Shown: piece after piece, positions 46,243 through 54,541 of the stretch
Layout: each line of letters opens with the position of its first letter
Numbering within the stretch: position 1 is the first letter of the stretch
Source of the DNA: Bacillus pumilus
Lineage (GTDB): Bacteria > Bacillota > Bacilli > Bacillales > Bacillaceae
DNA length: 64,000 nucleotides
Reading direction: 5' to 3'
Assembly (NCBI RefSeq): GCF_024498355.1
Contig: NZ_CP101833.1
Span: 3,391,001 to 3,455,000 of the forward strand
The notes under the pieces: generated by a model
What the model saw: only the letters and a program-made list of their open reading frames with translations
Told to the model about the DNA's origin: nothing
Databases searched by the model: none
Program-made: the position numbers and the translations under genes

Positions 46243-47136
46243 TTGAAGACAATTGAGCAGCTAAGATTGGGTGTAACAGAATTACATGTGTCCAACTTTG
46301 AGCGTTCTTTACCTTTTTATACAGACATTTTAGGGTTTACTATATTAGAACAGACGGATTCCGCCGTCACTCTTGGCAGCAATGCAAAGGAACCGATCCT
46401 TTTGTTAAAAGAAGATGCACAGCTGAAGGAGAAACCTAATCATGAGCCAGGACTTTATCATTTTGCTGTTTTATTACCTACCAGAAAAAACCTGGGCACA
46501 TGGCTGGCACATGTGATCAAAAAAGGCTATCCTTTAATTGGAGCAAGCGATCACTTTTTCAGTGAAGCCATTTATTTAAGTGATCCTGACGGCATTGGCG
46601 TAGAAATTTATGCTGATCGCCCTGAGGACGTTTGGGTAGGTGAGCATGGAGAACTGAAAGGTGGCGGAAATGCACCGCTTGATGGAGATGGTCTCCTGCA
46701 AGAAGCCGCTGATTCCACCTGGGAAGGACTCCCTGCTGATACAGTCATGGGACACTTGCATTTCCATCTTAACCCAGAAGAAGCTGATTCCTTTTATGTG
46801 AACACGCTCGGTTTTCATATCCGAATGGCTCCCCAAGCAAGTTTATTTATCGCTGCTGGTGTGTACCATCATCACCTTGCCTTTAATGCATGGGGACGCG
46901 GGAGAAAAGGAGCCATTGATCCACGTTTTTCAGGAATTAGAAGCTATACACTGGTTTTCCCTGAAGAAGCGGACAGACAATCCGTCGTCGAACGTCTGAC
47001 AAAAGCAGGCGTTGCTGTCAAAACGACAGGAAAAAGTAACGAATTTGTTGATCCATTTGGCGTTCTCGTTCGTTTACAGATTGAAGAAACAGATAAAAAA
47101 GAAGGTGCAGAATATGGACAAACACACAGATCTTAA
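46243..47136 (+). CDS. Two-domain VOC dioxygenase, CatE-like
   Basis: The start is TTG 46243 (MKTIEQLRLGVTELHV), eight bases after AAGGAG; the upstream ATG overlaps that site. The 297-residue protein has two vicinal-oxygen-chelate modules: about 9-128 (LHVSNFERSLPFYTDILGF, LYHFAVLLP, YLSDPDGIGVEIYADRP) and about 165-285 (GHLHFHLNPEEADSFYVNTLGFH, YHHHLAFNAWG). Candidate metal ligands are His/Glu in GHLHFH, YHHH and IEIYAD-type strands. It resembles catechol 2,3-dioxygenase CatE of B. subtilis, also under an HxlR regulator. The overlapping ribA and ribD genes make a different, flavin- or pterin-linked substrate possible. Confidence 0.8.
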   Translation: MKTIEQLRLGVTELHVSNFERSLPFYTDILGFTILEQTDSAVTLGSNAKEPILLLKEDAQLKEKPNHEPGLYHFAVLLPTRKNLGTWLAHVIKKGYPLIGASDHFFSEAIYLSDPDGIGVEIYADRPEDVWVGEHGELKGGGNAPLDGDGLLQEAADSTWEGLPADTVMGHLHFHLNPEEADSFYVNTLGFHIRMAPQASLFIAAGVYHHHLAFNAWGRGRKGAIDPRFSGIRSYTLVFPEEADRQSVVERLTKAGVAVKTTGKSNEFVDPFGVLVRLQIEETDKKEGAEYGQTHRS

Positions 47137-47875
47137 AACAGCCATTTTAAAAGATAAAATCAAACGAGTACAGCAAGAAGACGGATATATATATATCACT
47201 GGACCCATTAAACTGCCAGTGAATTTAGACGGCAGAACCGTGATGTTCAACTGGTATTCATGGTTAAAAGACGATGGGTTAGAGCCATTGTCAGATGAAG
47301 CTTTAATTGAAAGCCTCTCATCCCGTGAGCTTGCCGATCATCAGCAATCAAGCGTTCTTGTGTATGGGGATTTCGAGCACGCTGATGAAGCCTTTATCCG
47401 CATGCATTCCATTTGCCACACTGGCGATATTTTCGGAAGCAAGCGCTGCGACTGCGGTTTCCAATTGAAGCAGTCCATGCGAATGATTGAGGACAATGGA
47501 GCAGGTGCCCTGTTTTATTTAGCCAACCATGAAGGGCGCGGCATTGGCCTTTTCAGTAAAGCCATGGCTTACATCCTTCAAGAGAACGGCTATGATACAG
47601 TGGAAGCAAATGAAGCGCTTGGTTTCGAAGATGATACGCGTCAATATGAAGAAGCCATTGCCGTTCTTCAAACACTTCGTACAAAGCCAGTAAGACTCAT
47701 TACCAATAATCCGAAAAAGACAGATGCCATCAGTCATGCAGGTCTTTCTCTTTCTGGACGCATTCCGCTTTGGGGTGACGTCTCTGAATTCAACGAAAAA
47801 TACTTGCAGACAAAAATTAACCGCTCAGGCCACATGAAGGCGGATCAAGAGGTGCATACGATTGCCACATCATGA
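47114..47875 (+). CDS. ribA: GTP cyclohydrolase II, stand-alone RibA
   Basis: A 253-residue enzyme from ATG 47114 (MDKHTDLKTAILK), overlapping the dioxygenase gene by 23 bases. The zinc site is HSICHTGDIFGSKRCDCGF (three cysteines) and the GTP/catalytic loop is ANHEGRGIGLF. PVRLITNNPKK is also diagnostic. It opens the imidazole ring of GTP to give 2,5-diamino-6-ribosylamino-4-pyrimidinone 5'-phosphate. Unlike the RibBA of the usual Bacillus rib operon it lacks a DHBP-synthase half, and no FMN riboswitch is seen. Confidence 0.9.
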   Translation: MDKHTDLKTAILKDKIKRVQQEDGYIYITGPIKLPVNLDGRTVMFNWYSWLKDDGLEPLSDEALIESLSSRELADHQQSSVLVYGDFEHADEAFIRMHSICHTGDIFGSKRCDCGFQLKQSMRMIEDNGAGALFYLANHEGRGIGLFSKAMAYILQENGYDTVEANEALGFEDDTRQYEEAIAVLQTLRTKPVRLITNNPKKTDAISHAGLSLSGRIPLWGDVSEFNEKYLQTKINRSGHMKADQEVHTIATS

Positions 47876-48953
47876 GCGATATATGAATCTAGCCCTAGAA
47901 AATGCACGTGCCATGAAAGGACAGACATCACCGAATCCGCTCGTCGGGGCTGTGATTGTCCGCGATAATGAAATTGTTGGAGTCGGTGCTCACATGAAGG
48001 CCGGCGAACCACATGCTGAAATTCATGCACTCAAAATGGCGGGAGACAAGGCAAAAGGAGCCACGATTTATGTGACCCTAGAGCCTTGTTCCCACCATGG
48101 CCGCACAGGCCCTTGCGCTGAAGCACTTGTCAGAGCCGGTGTCGAAACCGTTGTCGTAGCAGCACTTGATCCGAACCCGCTTGTCGCTGGCCGTGGGATT
48201 GCCATTTTACAAGACGCAGGTATCCAAGTCATCACGGGCGTACTTGAACAGGAATCCATTCTCATGAATGAAGTGTTTAACCACTTTATTACGAAAAAAA
48301 CGCCTTTCGTGACGCTCAAAGCGGGCATCACCCTAGATGGAAAAATTGCTTCTGTTACGTCTGACAGCAAGTGGATTACGTCAGAAATTTCCCGTTATGA
48401 CGCTCACCACATCCGCAGTATCAATGATGCGATTTTGGTTGGTGCTCAAACCGTCATTCATGACGATCCTTCATTAACCGCGCGGATTCCAAATGGTCAT
48501 CATCCAATTCGAATTGTCCTAGATTCTAAGCTTTCGACACCACTGACGGCAAAGATCGTCACTGATCAGCTGGCACCTACATGGATTTTTACAACAAAGC
48601 AAGCAGATGAGGAAAAACGAGCGGCTTTAGAAGCAGCTGGCGTCAGCGTCTTTATGACAGACGGCGACACGCGAGTGCCTTTACAAGAAGTACTTCAAGT
48701 GCTTGGAGAAAGAAATGTCTCCTCCCTCATGATTGAGGGCGGCGGCCAAGTCAACGCCTCATTTTTAGAGCAGCAGCTTGTAGATAAATTGGTCATCTAC
48801 ATGGCACCTAAGCTCATTGGCGGACGACTCTCTCCTTCCTTTTTCGGAGGCGAAGGCATACGCCTCATGAGTGACGCAATTGAACTGGATCAACTCGCCA
48901 TTGAACAGCTGGGGAAAGATATCAAAATAACTGGCTATCCCGTTTATCAATAA
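47862..48953 (+). CDS. ribD: RibD, pyrimidine deaminase/reductase
   Basis: A 363-residue bifunctional enzyme. The start is TTG 47862, overlapping ribA by 14 bases. The N-terminal deaminase (about 1-145) has the zinc motif HAEIHAL...TLEPCSHHGRTGPC. The C-terminal reductase (about 148-360) has KAGITLDGKIAS, SKWITS, ILVGAQTV, DDPSLTAR and EGGGQVNASFL. It performs the second and third steps of riboflavin synthesis after RibA. With ribA but no ribE/ribH the operon stops at 5-amino-6-ribitylaminouracil 5'-phosphate; later steps must come from elsewhere, or a different product is made. Confidence 0.92.
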   Translation: MPHHERYMNLALENARAMKGQTSPNPLVGAVIVRDNEIVGVGAHMKAGEPHAEIHALKMAGDKAKGATIYVTLEPCSHHGRTGPCAEALVRAGVETVVVAALDPNPLVAGRGIAILQDAGIQVITGVLEQESILMNEVFNHFITKKTPFVTLKAGITLDGKIASVTSDSKWITSEISRYDAHHIRSINDAILVGAQTVIHDDPSLTARIPNGHHPIRIVLDSKLSTPLTAKIVTDQLAPTWIFTTKQADEEKRAALEAAGVSVFMTDGDTRVPLQEVLQVLGERNVSSLMIEGGGQVNASFLEQQLVDKLVIYMAPKLIGGRLSPSFFGGEGIRLMSDAIELDQLAIEQLGKDIKITGYPVYQ

Positions 48954-48956
48954 ACA

Positions 48957-48989
48957 AAAAAGCTTGTAGATTTGGTCTACAAGCTTTTT
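48957..48989 (+). terminator. Terminator of the dioxygenase-ribA-ribD operon
   Basis: AAAAGCTTGTAGA pairs with TCTACAAGCTTTT and is followed by T residues. Confidence 0.9.
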
Positions 48990-49018
48990 GCAAATGATTT
49001 ATTTTTGAGGTGAATAGG

Positions 49019-49447
49019 TTGTCAATGAAAGGAATCAATCATTTATTATTTTCTGTTTCAGATTTAGAGGCATCTATTGATTTTTACACACAAGTTTTTG
49101 ACGCAACATTATTAGTAAAAGGGAAAAATACAGCTTACTTTGATTTGAACGGGCTATGGCTTGCCCTCAATGTTGAAAAAGATATCCCTCGTCAAGACAT
49201 ACATCACTCTTACACACACATCGCCTTTTCAATTGATGAAGAGGATGTTGATCACATGTATCACAAACTAAAAGATTTGAATGTCAACATCTTACCAGGC
49301 CGTCCGAGAGACGAAAGAGATCAGAGATCGATTTACTTCACGGACCCTGACGGACATAAATTTGAGTATCATACAGGAACCTTGAAAGATCGAATAGATT
49401 ATTACAAACAAGAGAAAACACATATGGAGTTTTTTGATAAATCGTGA
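49019..49447 (+). CDS. fosB: Bacillithiol-dependent fosfomycin resistance transferase
   Basis: A 142-residue VOC-fold metallothiol transferase that opens the fosfomycin epoxide with bacillithiol. The start TTG 49019 (MSMKGINHLLFSVSDLE) fits both the GAGGTG site and the FosB N-terminus. Metal ligands are H7-like (GINHLLFS), H66-like (SYTHIAFS) and the glutamate in DGHKFEYHTGTL. The motif LPGRPRDERDQRSIYFTDPDG is highly characteristic. Monocistronic. Confidence 0.93.
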   Translation: MSMKGINHLLFSVSDLEASIDFYTQVFDATLLVKGKNTAYFDLNGLWLALNVEKDIPRQDIHHSYTHIAFSIDEEDVDHMYHKLKDLNVNILPGRPRDERDQRSIYFTDPDGHKFEYHTGTLKDRIDYYKQEKTHMEFFDKS

Positions 49448-49591
49448 AAGAAATACAGAGAAGAAACAATAAGATGCTATTCGTCATTTGGTAGAAAAGC
49501 TGGTAAAATATACATAGAAACGTGAAGCAAGCGATAGTCCTCCCCCCTTCCATACTAAAGGTGTTTTTATGCCGAGAAAGGAGGGGTCAGT

Positions 49592-49747
49592 TTGAGAACA
49601 AAACTTGTGCGTTCACGCGTTGAGAGACGCAAGAACAAAAAGAAAGAAGCTTGTACCTGCAAGTACAAGCTTTGGTTTCTTATCTTAAATTCAATCCGAA
49701 CTCTAGTCCAGTTCATCGTATGGATTATAGATAAGAGACCGTTCTGA
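49592..49747 (+). CDS. Small basic-hydrophobic peptide, possible type I toxin
   Basis: TTG 49592 follows AAAGGAGGGG at six bases. The 51-residue peptide has a very basic head (MRTKLVRSRVERRKNKKKE), a CTC pair and a hydrophobic tail with one likely membrane helix (LWFLILNSIRTLVQFIVWII). An anti-ribosome-binding-site stretch, CCTCCCCCCTT (49539-49549), could hide the start. A perfect 10-bp hairpin, AAGCTTGTAC/GTACAAGCTT, lies within the coding region. These traits recall membrane toxins of type I systems, but no family match is known to me. Confidence 0.45.
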   Translation: MRTKLVRSRVERRKNKKKEACTCKYKLWFLILNSIRTLVQFIVWIIDKRPF

Positions 49748-49768
49748 ATTAACCCTTAAGATTATCAT

Positions 49769-49859
49769 GAAAAATAAAGTGGCACCTTCATTACCCCTAG
49801 TCAAGGTAATGCTGGTTCTATCTCGTTTCTGTTTTTTGGAGGGCTACTTTATTTTTTTC
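49769..49859. other. Large structured element downstream of the small peptide
   Basis: AAAATAAAGTGGC (from 49770) pairs with GCTACTTTATTTT (ending about 49856), enclosing the perfect inner hairpin CATTACC/GGTAATG (49789-49795 and 49805-49811). T runs occur on both strands, so it may terminate converging transcripts. Function unknown. Confidence 0.5.
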
Positions 49860-50012
49860 ATATTATTTCAGTGTATTCCTCAAATTAAAAATTTATACAT
49901 AGAAAAAGCACACGGTAGTCAGCCGAGTGCCCAAATTAAATTTCTTTTCAGTTATATGGTGAACGTTCAAGAAATTCACCTTGAAGCTCTCGTGCTTCAG
50001 TTTGAAAACTAG

Positions 50013-50532
50013 TTCAACTTAGTCCGAGTTGAACAAAAAACTTGTGCAACTACATGTTACCATAAGTAACAATTTGTTACCATAGATAAGCATATTTTTT
50101 TAACCTTAATGTGTCATTTTAAATGATTGATACTGAATATATTTTAAACATTCTGTGTAAATCTCTAAGGACTGTGCAGAATTTTAATTTTTTTGTTAGT
50201 TGCAGTAATTTCAAATTAGAGTGAGGTAAATTTATTTTTCCTTCCTGCACAATGTTTAAAATAAATGATACAGCTTTTTTGTTGTTCAATTTATCAAATA
50301 AACTGAACAACAATCTATATAACATAAAAGTGTGACTTGTACTTTTCTTCTATACCCTCCTACTTTCTATTGGCAACTGTAAGACCTTATTTAGTTAAAT
50401 AAAAAAAGAATCAGTATATTAAAAAGCTGATTCCTTATATTGCATTAATCTATCCAAATCCCAAAACAAGTTTTATTCAATCCGTGAAACTTGTCGTAAA
50501 ATGTTTCACATGAAACATCTGTGATCTGACCT
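50013..50532. other. AT-rich intergenic stretch
   Basis: No gene is convincingly supported. A minus-strand frame, 50119-50325 (68 residues, LFDKLNNKKAVSFILNIVQEG), has an ATG but no ribosome binding site; it could be a scrap. Near 50012-50029 GTTCAACT/AGTTGAAC forms a hairpin. Confidence 0.4.
50399..50433 (-). terminator. Terminator behind the deacetylase gene
   Basis: GAATCAG/CTGATTC hairpin followed by seven T on the minus strand, 100 bases beyond the deacetylase stop. Confidence 0.75.
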
Positions 50533-51387
50533 CTACGAATTCCCCTCTACCAGCCTGCCAAAGCTTTCGGGTGAAAGTCCCGGTGAAATGCGAAGGCGGT
50601 GTAAGGACATCATGCCTTGTTCTTTTTTCGCATGTCCTGGTTCAGTGGTGACAGCCATCTGATATCCAGCTTCCTTCGCCAGCTTCAGCGTGTCTTCGTT
50701 ATAGCGCCCAACCGGATAGCTGACCATTCTCGTACGCTGAGAAAATCGCTGATCAAAGAATGCCTTTGACCCTTTTAATTCCTCTTCCTGCTGCTTCTTT
50801 GATAAACGATTGAGCTCTAAATGGTGAATCGTATGACTCTCAATGGATAGTCCATGTGCCATCATTTCATCCATTTGATCATCTGTTAAGTGATGCGGAC
50901 GGCCAATGGATTGCTCAATCATAAAAATCGTTGCTTTCATCCCATATTGCTTTAAAATCGGAAATGCCTTTGTGTAGTTGTCCGTATATCCATCGTCAAA
51001 TGTAATCAGGACACACTTTTCACTTGGCTTCGTATTTGTTGTGAAGACGCGATATGCCTCTTCCGGTGACAGCGTGACATAGTCGTTGTCCCTCAGCCAT
51101 TTCATATGAGCCGCAAACTCGCTCTTTGGCACACGTAATGAGTTGCCGCTGGAGATGCTGTGATACATCAAGATCGGAAGCTCAACCGGCTCCTTTTGCT
51201 CAATCCAGTTTTGTGTATCTATCACAGTCGCTTCTTTCTGATGAATCTGTTTTGTTTCTTTTGCTAATTGACCCTTTTCCTCTTTGACTACTTGCTGGTT
51301 TCCTTCCGCTTGCTCCTTCTTTCCCATACAGCCCGAAATGAGCAGCACCAGAAGACCAACCGCAATCAACATACATGTTTTTTTCAT
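50533..51387 (-). CDS. Polysaccharide deacetylase lipoprotein
   Basis: The 284-residue precursor has a lipoprotein signal with lipobox LISGC and a Lys/Glu/Gln-rich linker. The NodB-type carbohydrate esterase 4 domain has motif 1 LITFDDGYTDN near residue 126, motif 2 SHTIHHLEL near residue 184 and motif 3 VSYPVGRYNE near residue 220. These supply the catalytic Asp, the zinc histidines and the groove arginine. It should remove acetyl groups from a cell-envelope polysaccharide or peptidoglycan on the outer membrane face. Monocistronic. Confidence 0.9.
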   Translation of the reverse strand: MKKTCMLIAVGLLVLLISGCMGKKEQAEGNQQVVKEEKGQLAKETKQIHQKEATVIDTQNWIEQKEPVELPILMYHSISSGNSLRVPKSEFAAHMKWLRDNDYVTLSPEEAYRVFTTNTKPSEKCVLITFDDGYTDNYTKAFPILKQYGMKATIFMIEQSIGRPHHLTDDQMDEMMAHGLSIESHTIHHLELNRLSKKQQEEELKGSKAFFDQRFSQRTRMVSYPVGRYNEDTLKLAKEAGYQMAVTTEPGHAKKEQGMMSLHRLRISPGLSPESFGRLVEGNS

Positions 51388-51453
51388 TCACCAATCCTGC
51401 TTTCTCTCTATCTACCGAATGATTATAACAGAAATTGGGTTAATAGCTGACAT

Positions 51454-51783
51454 CTATTTTGACAGGGTGTTCATTTTTTTACACATTTCGATCATCTCAA
51501 TGGCGAGCAGATGAATGGTCTCTGTTGTGAGCATTTGATCTTCTGCATGTACCAGCAGTAAAGAAAAGGGAAGCTGTTCACCTGCCGCCTCTTTTTGAAT
51601 GAGCGACAAGTGCAGGTGATGGATGCTTCGAAACGCTTCCTCCCCTTTTTCGATCAACTGCTGCGCTTTTTCAAAATCATCTGCTCTTGCGAGACGAATC
51701 GCTTCTACATAATGGCTTCTCGCCTCACCTGCATGGGCAATGATTTGAAAGGCTGCTCCCTGCATTTCCTCTAATCACATCAT
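51454..51783 (-). pseudogene. PTS EIIA (lactose/cellobiose type) with a nonsense codon 3
   Basis: The protein body is an intact LicA-like EIIA: AFQIIAHAGEARSHYVEA, FSLLLVHAEDQMLT with the phospho-histidine, and a helical C-terminus. The natural start is ATG 51783 behind GGAGGAG, but the third codon (51777-51775) is TGA. Restart at ATG 51765 would rely on a badly placed GAGG. It stands just behind the broken PRD regulator, so the pair is a dead or dying PTS locus. Confidence 0.75.
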
Positions 51784-51789
51784 CAGCCT

Positions 51790-52498
51790 CTCCTCCGATT
51801 GCTCAAGATTCATTTGCTAGTTTGTCCGCTCTATCGCAGCCACTATATGGAGCGCCAAATACCCAATCATCTTCATGGAACTCCACGCTCTCTTTTTCCT
51901 TAAGCCATCTGCGCACCATATCCTGAATCAATTGTTACGTTTCTTCAGGTAACAGCGCAGGGTTCGGATGCTTCTGCTGAAACACATGCTCTGCCATACA
52001 ATATCTTAATTTCATTTCATCCACTGTCAGCCGCAGTCCATATTTAGGGCGATGAGATACAGAAAGTCCATGTAATGAAAACAAGTGCCTGACTGCTTTC
52101 AGATCATTTTTCACTGTGGATTCACTCACAAATAATTCCTCTGCCAATCCATCTAATTTGATATAGTCGTCTGACAGAAGCAGTCTTTTCAGTAAATAAG
52201 CCACGCGGTCCTCAGGCTGAATCGGAATCACCTGTTCCTTTTTCTCATTTCTTTCTCTCATCGACTTTTTCAAAAATGTACGAAATGCCCCATAATCCTC
52301 GACGTTCAATATATACCCTGCCCCGCGTTTCATCTGAAGTACTGCTCCATGTTCTTCTAATATTAATTTAAGCGCTTTCATATCTGTTCAGATTGTTCTT
52401 GATGTGACCCCAATCACGCGGGCCATTTCTTCACTTGTCAGTTCCTGTTCCGTTTGCATCAATCGTTTCAGGAGCTCCTCCTGACGTAGAGATAGCAT
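51790..52498 (-). pseudogene. LicR-like PRD regulator pseudogene
   Basis: Reading from ATG 52498 behind GGGGTGGGG gives the HTH MLSLRQEELLKRLMQTEQ and VTSRTI, then TGA at 52390-52388 where licR (20747-22693) has arginine (TSRTIRTDIKEL). The frame resumes (TDMKALKLILEEHGA, FVSESTVKNDLKAVRHLF, LRYCMAEHVFQQKH) and stops again at 51935. A shifted fragment of a PRD (IGYLALHIVAAIERTN) follows after a large deletion. At least three lesions: nonsense, deletion, frameshift. Confidence 0.88.
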
Positions 52499-52564
52499 GG
52501 ATTCCCCACCCCAGGCAATTACTTTTGCCTATTATCATATAGGAAACAAGAGGAGGGATGCATC

Positions 52565-52808
52565 ATGGGTTCTTTTATGTTTGTTGTTATGATCATATTG
52601 GCTTCTTTACATTCTCACACCAAAGGATAAACGTACATCTTCTAAGCATTCTGCACATCACAGTTCAACGACAAGTAACTATACTGATTCCTATACTCAT
52701 CATGCTTCAGATGCCTCCTGCGGGAGTGGTTCAGGCGGAAGCAGCGGAGGGTGTGATGAAACAAGAAAACAGCCGCTCATAGGGCGGCTGTTTCGTTTAT
52801 TGTATTAA
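52565..52808 (+). pseudogene. Frameshifted small membrane protein with Gly/Ser/Cys tail
   Basis: ATG 52565 behind AGGAGGG gives MGSFMFVVMIILASL and then runs out of frame. Adding one base near 52596 restores LYILTPKDKRTSSKHSAHHSS and a tail SCGSGSGGSSGGCDE. This is a membrane-anchor-plus-Cys/Gly/Ser-tail protein of a type common in Bacillus. A single-base deletion, or a sequencing error, would explain it. A terminator hairpin (CAGCCG/CGGCTG) overlaps its end. Confidence 0.65.
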
Positions 52809-53230
52809 AGAGCTTTCCAGCCCCGTTCAATCAAATGTTTAACATCCTTTGCAAAATCCTCGCCCTTTTCCATCACGTCCTGGGCTCTTCCTGCAAAATT
52901 ACTGGCGACAGCCAGCTCCATTTTTTTCAATTCAAAGTGCAGGATTTTTTGGTCAATCTCAGACATATATTTTTCATACTCATTATTCACGATGTCGTGC
53001 ATCACACTGTAGGCTTCTTTCCGATGGCGATGAAAGTCTATTCCTCTCTCACCTTTCCATGACGAATCTAGAGCAGGCTTTTTGATTTCCTTTAAGTCTG
53101 ACTGCACAAGATCTTGTTCTGTTCGAATATTGCTTTTGGCTGTCTTTAACCGAGAGATCATTTCGTCAAATTCTGCACGTTTGTTTTCAATTCCCATATG
53201 CAGATGGTGCAGCATCTCGGATAAACTCAT
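52805..53230 (-). CDS. YwqH-like (DUF5082) type VII-associated helical protein
   Basis: A 141-residue coiled-coil protein from ATG 53230 (MSLSEMLHHLHMGIENK), behind AGAGGTGG. It has the family's SSWKGERGIDF central motif and closely parallels the YwqH-like protein at 53820-54245 in length and layout (MSLS start, paired helices, ILHFELKKME near residue 105, IERGWKAL end). YwqH-type proteins accompany LXG toxins of type VII secretion. Here it is second in the array, with no toxin gene behind it; a frameshifted gene lies convergent. Confidence 0.8.
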   Translation of the reverse strand: MSLSEMLHHLHMGIENKRAEFDEMISRLKTAKSNIRTEQDLVQSDLKEIKKPALDSSWKGERGIDFHRHRKEAYSVMHDIVNNEYEKYMSEIDQKILHFELKKMELAVASNFAGRAQDVMEKGEDFAKDVKHLIERGWKAL

Positions 53231-53241
53231 GTCATCCACCT

Positions 53242-53319
53242 CTATCGGACCTCATACGAAAGCACTGCGTCAGAGCCTTTGGAACCGAGCAGCTCACCTG
53301 CTTTTTCCAATCCTGACAT
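53242..53319 (-). CDS. Possible 25-residue leader or fragment before the second ywqH
   Basis: MSGLEKAGELLGSKGSDAVL and a short tail, ending 11 bases before the second ywqH start. No clear ribosome binding site. It may be a scrap of a lost partner gene. Confidence 0.3.
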   Translation of the reverse strand: MSGLEKAGELLGSKGSDAVLSYEVR

Positions 53320-53517
53320 TTCTATCGTTCGCTTTCATTAAGTATAGTATAAGGTGAAAAGCCTTATGCTTAAATAGGGAAAAGGTGTCCTTTTAACGTA
53401 GTGATTGGAAGGAAAACGGAATAATCATAGGACATAAATCTCGAATTATATATGAGTCTTTATAACTACATTTCACACCATATCAATGTAAGCAATAAAT
53501 AAAACGATTGTGCTGAT

Positions 53518-53781
53518 TTATTTTGCAGCAATCGCTTCATCCTGTTCTTTTAACGTCTTCACATTAGAGCGCGTATCTTGAACATTTTTAATCAAGGCTT
53601 CTTTAAAGCTTGAGACCATTTCGCCCACCTCTGCTTCACGTGCCGTCCACTTGGTCACAAATTCAAGGCTGTTTTCACCCGCTTTATCTGCTGCTTTTTT
53701 CATTGTTAAAGCTTCGACTGCTTGGGAGACTTCATCTAATTTATCCATGACTGTTTGGTAGTTTAACTTAATTTGTCCCAT
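53518..53781 (-). CDS. ywqI: YwqI-like (DUF5344) WXG-type partner protein
   Basis: An 87-residue helical-hairpin protein (MGQIKLNYQTVMDKLDEVSQ, EFVTKWTAREAEVGEMVSSF). In B. subtilis YwqI follows YwqH and precedes the LXG deaminase toxin YwqJ; such small proteins help LXG toxins reach the type VII machine. Here it follows the ywqH-like gene by 38 bases, but no LXG gene follows. Confidence 0.78.
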   Translation of the reverse strand: MGQIKLNYQTVMDKLDEVSQAVEALTMKKAADKAGENSLEFVTKWTAREAEVGEMVSSFKEALIKNVQDTRSNVKTLKEQDEAIAAK

Positions 53782-53819
53782 TGTGATATCCTCCAGATTT
53801 GTTCAGCATGACAGCAGCT

Positions 53820-54245
53820 TTACAAGCTGCCCCATGCTTTTGAGATCAAGCGTTTTGCGTCCTCTACTGCGTCTTCTCCTTTTTCAGCAAGACGTGCGGC
53901 GTCTCCAGCTAAGGAACTGGCAAAGGATAAGGCAGCTTGTTCAGCTTCTAATGTATTGATTTTGAATTCAATGCGGCTCACGTAGCGTGGGTATTTGTCG
54001 TTCACGATCGTTTGCAGCGCATCATGTGCTTCATTCCGCTCTGATTTGAAATCCTGGCTTCTCTCACCTTTCCAAGAGGTCCCAAGCTTTGGCTGCTTGA
54101 TTTGCTTTAGGTCTGTTTCTGCCGCATCTTGTTCACGTTCAATCTTGCTTTTCGCCTTTTTGAGTCGAGCGATCTTCTCTTCGATCTCTGCTTTTTTATT
54201 TGAAATGCCTCCGTTAAGGGCAGTCAGCATATCCGATAAGCTCAT
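53820..54245 (-). CDS. ywqH: YwqH-like (DUF5082) type VII-associated helical protein
   Basis: A 141-residue coiled-coil protein from ATG 54245 (MSLSDMLTALNGGISNKKAE), behind AGGAGGAGG. It has the LGTSWKGERSQDFKSERNEAH motif with W-G spacing like WXG100 proteins, and long flanking helices. It is the first gene of the pair with ywqI. The partners remain although the toxin gene of the classical order is missing. Confidence 0.82.
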   Translation of the reverse strand: MSLSDMLTALNGGISNKKAEIEEKIARLKKAKSKIEREQDAAETDLKQIKQPKLGTSWKGERSQDFKSERNEAHDALQTIVNDKYPRYVSRIEFKINTLEAEQAALSFASSLAGDAARLAEKGEDAVEDAKRLISKAWGSL

Positions 54246-54503
54246 AGGGGTTCCTCCTCCTGTCAAAATATAAAAACGCTGCTTAGATTCCCTCTAAACA
54301 AGCGTAATGGTGAATAGCATTTTTTCCAATATTGTTATTATAAGGCTCAAAGACTCATGTTTGAATAGGGATTTGTGCCCTTTTTATGGTATAAATATGC
54401 TTTCACTCTCCTTCATACTACACCTAAAGACCTCTTCTGTAGGGGGTCTAAAATCACGATCACCTACTTTGTATCACATATAGTCTCTCGGTCCTAGGAC
54501 AAA

Positions 54504-54533
54504 CAAAAGCCGCCCAGTGAGGAGCGGCTTTTG
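54504..54533 (-). terminator. Terminator of the ans-mleN transcript
   Basis: CAAAAGCCGC/GCGGCTTTTG hairpin just behind the mleN stop. Confidence 0.8.
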
Positions 54534-54541
54534 CAAACGGC

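Noticed and set aside
49767..50012. 81-codon hydrophobic plus-strand frame
   Set aside because: It is read through the large hairpin structure at 49769-49859, has no ribosome binding site and shifts composition midway; structure explains the segment better.
50119..50325. 68-codon minus-strand frame
   Set aside because: AT-rich, no ribosome binding site and no recognised family; noted only under the intergenic stretch.
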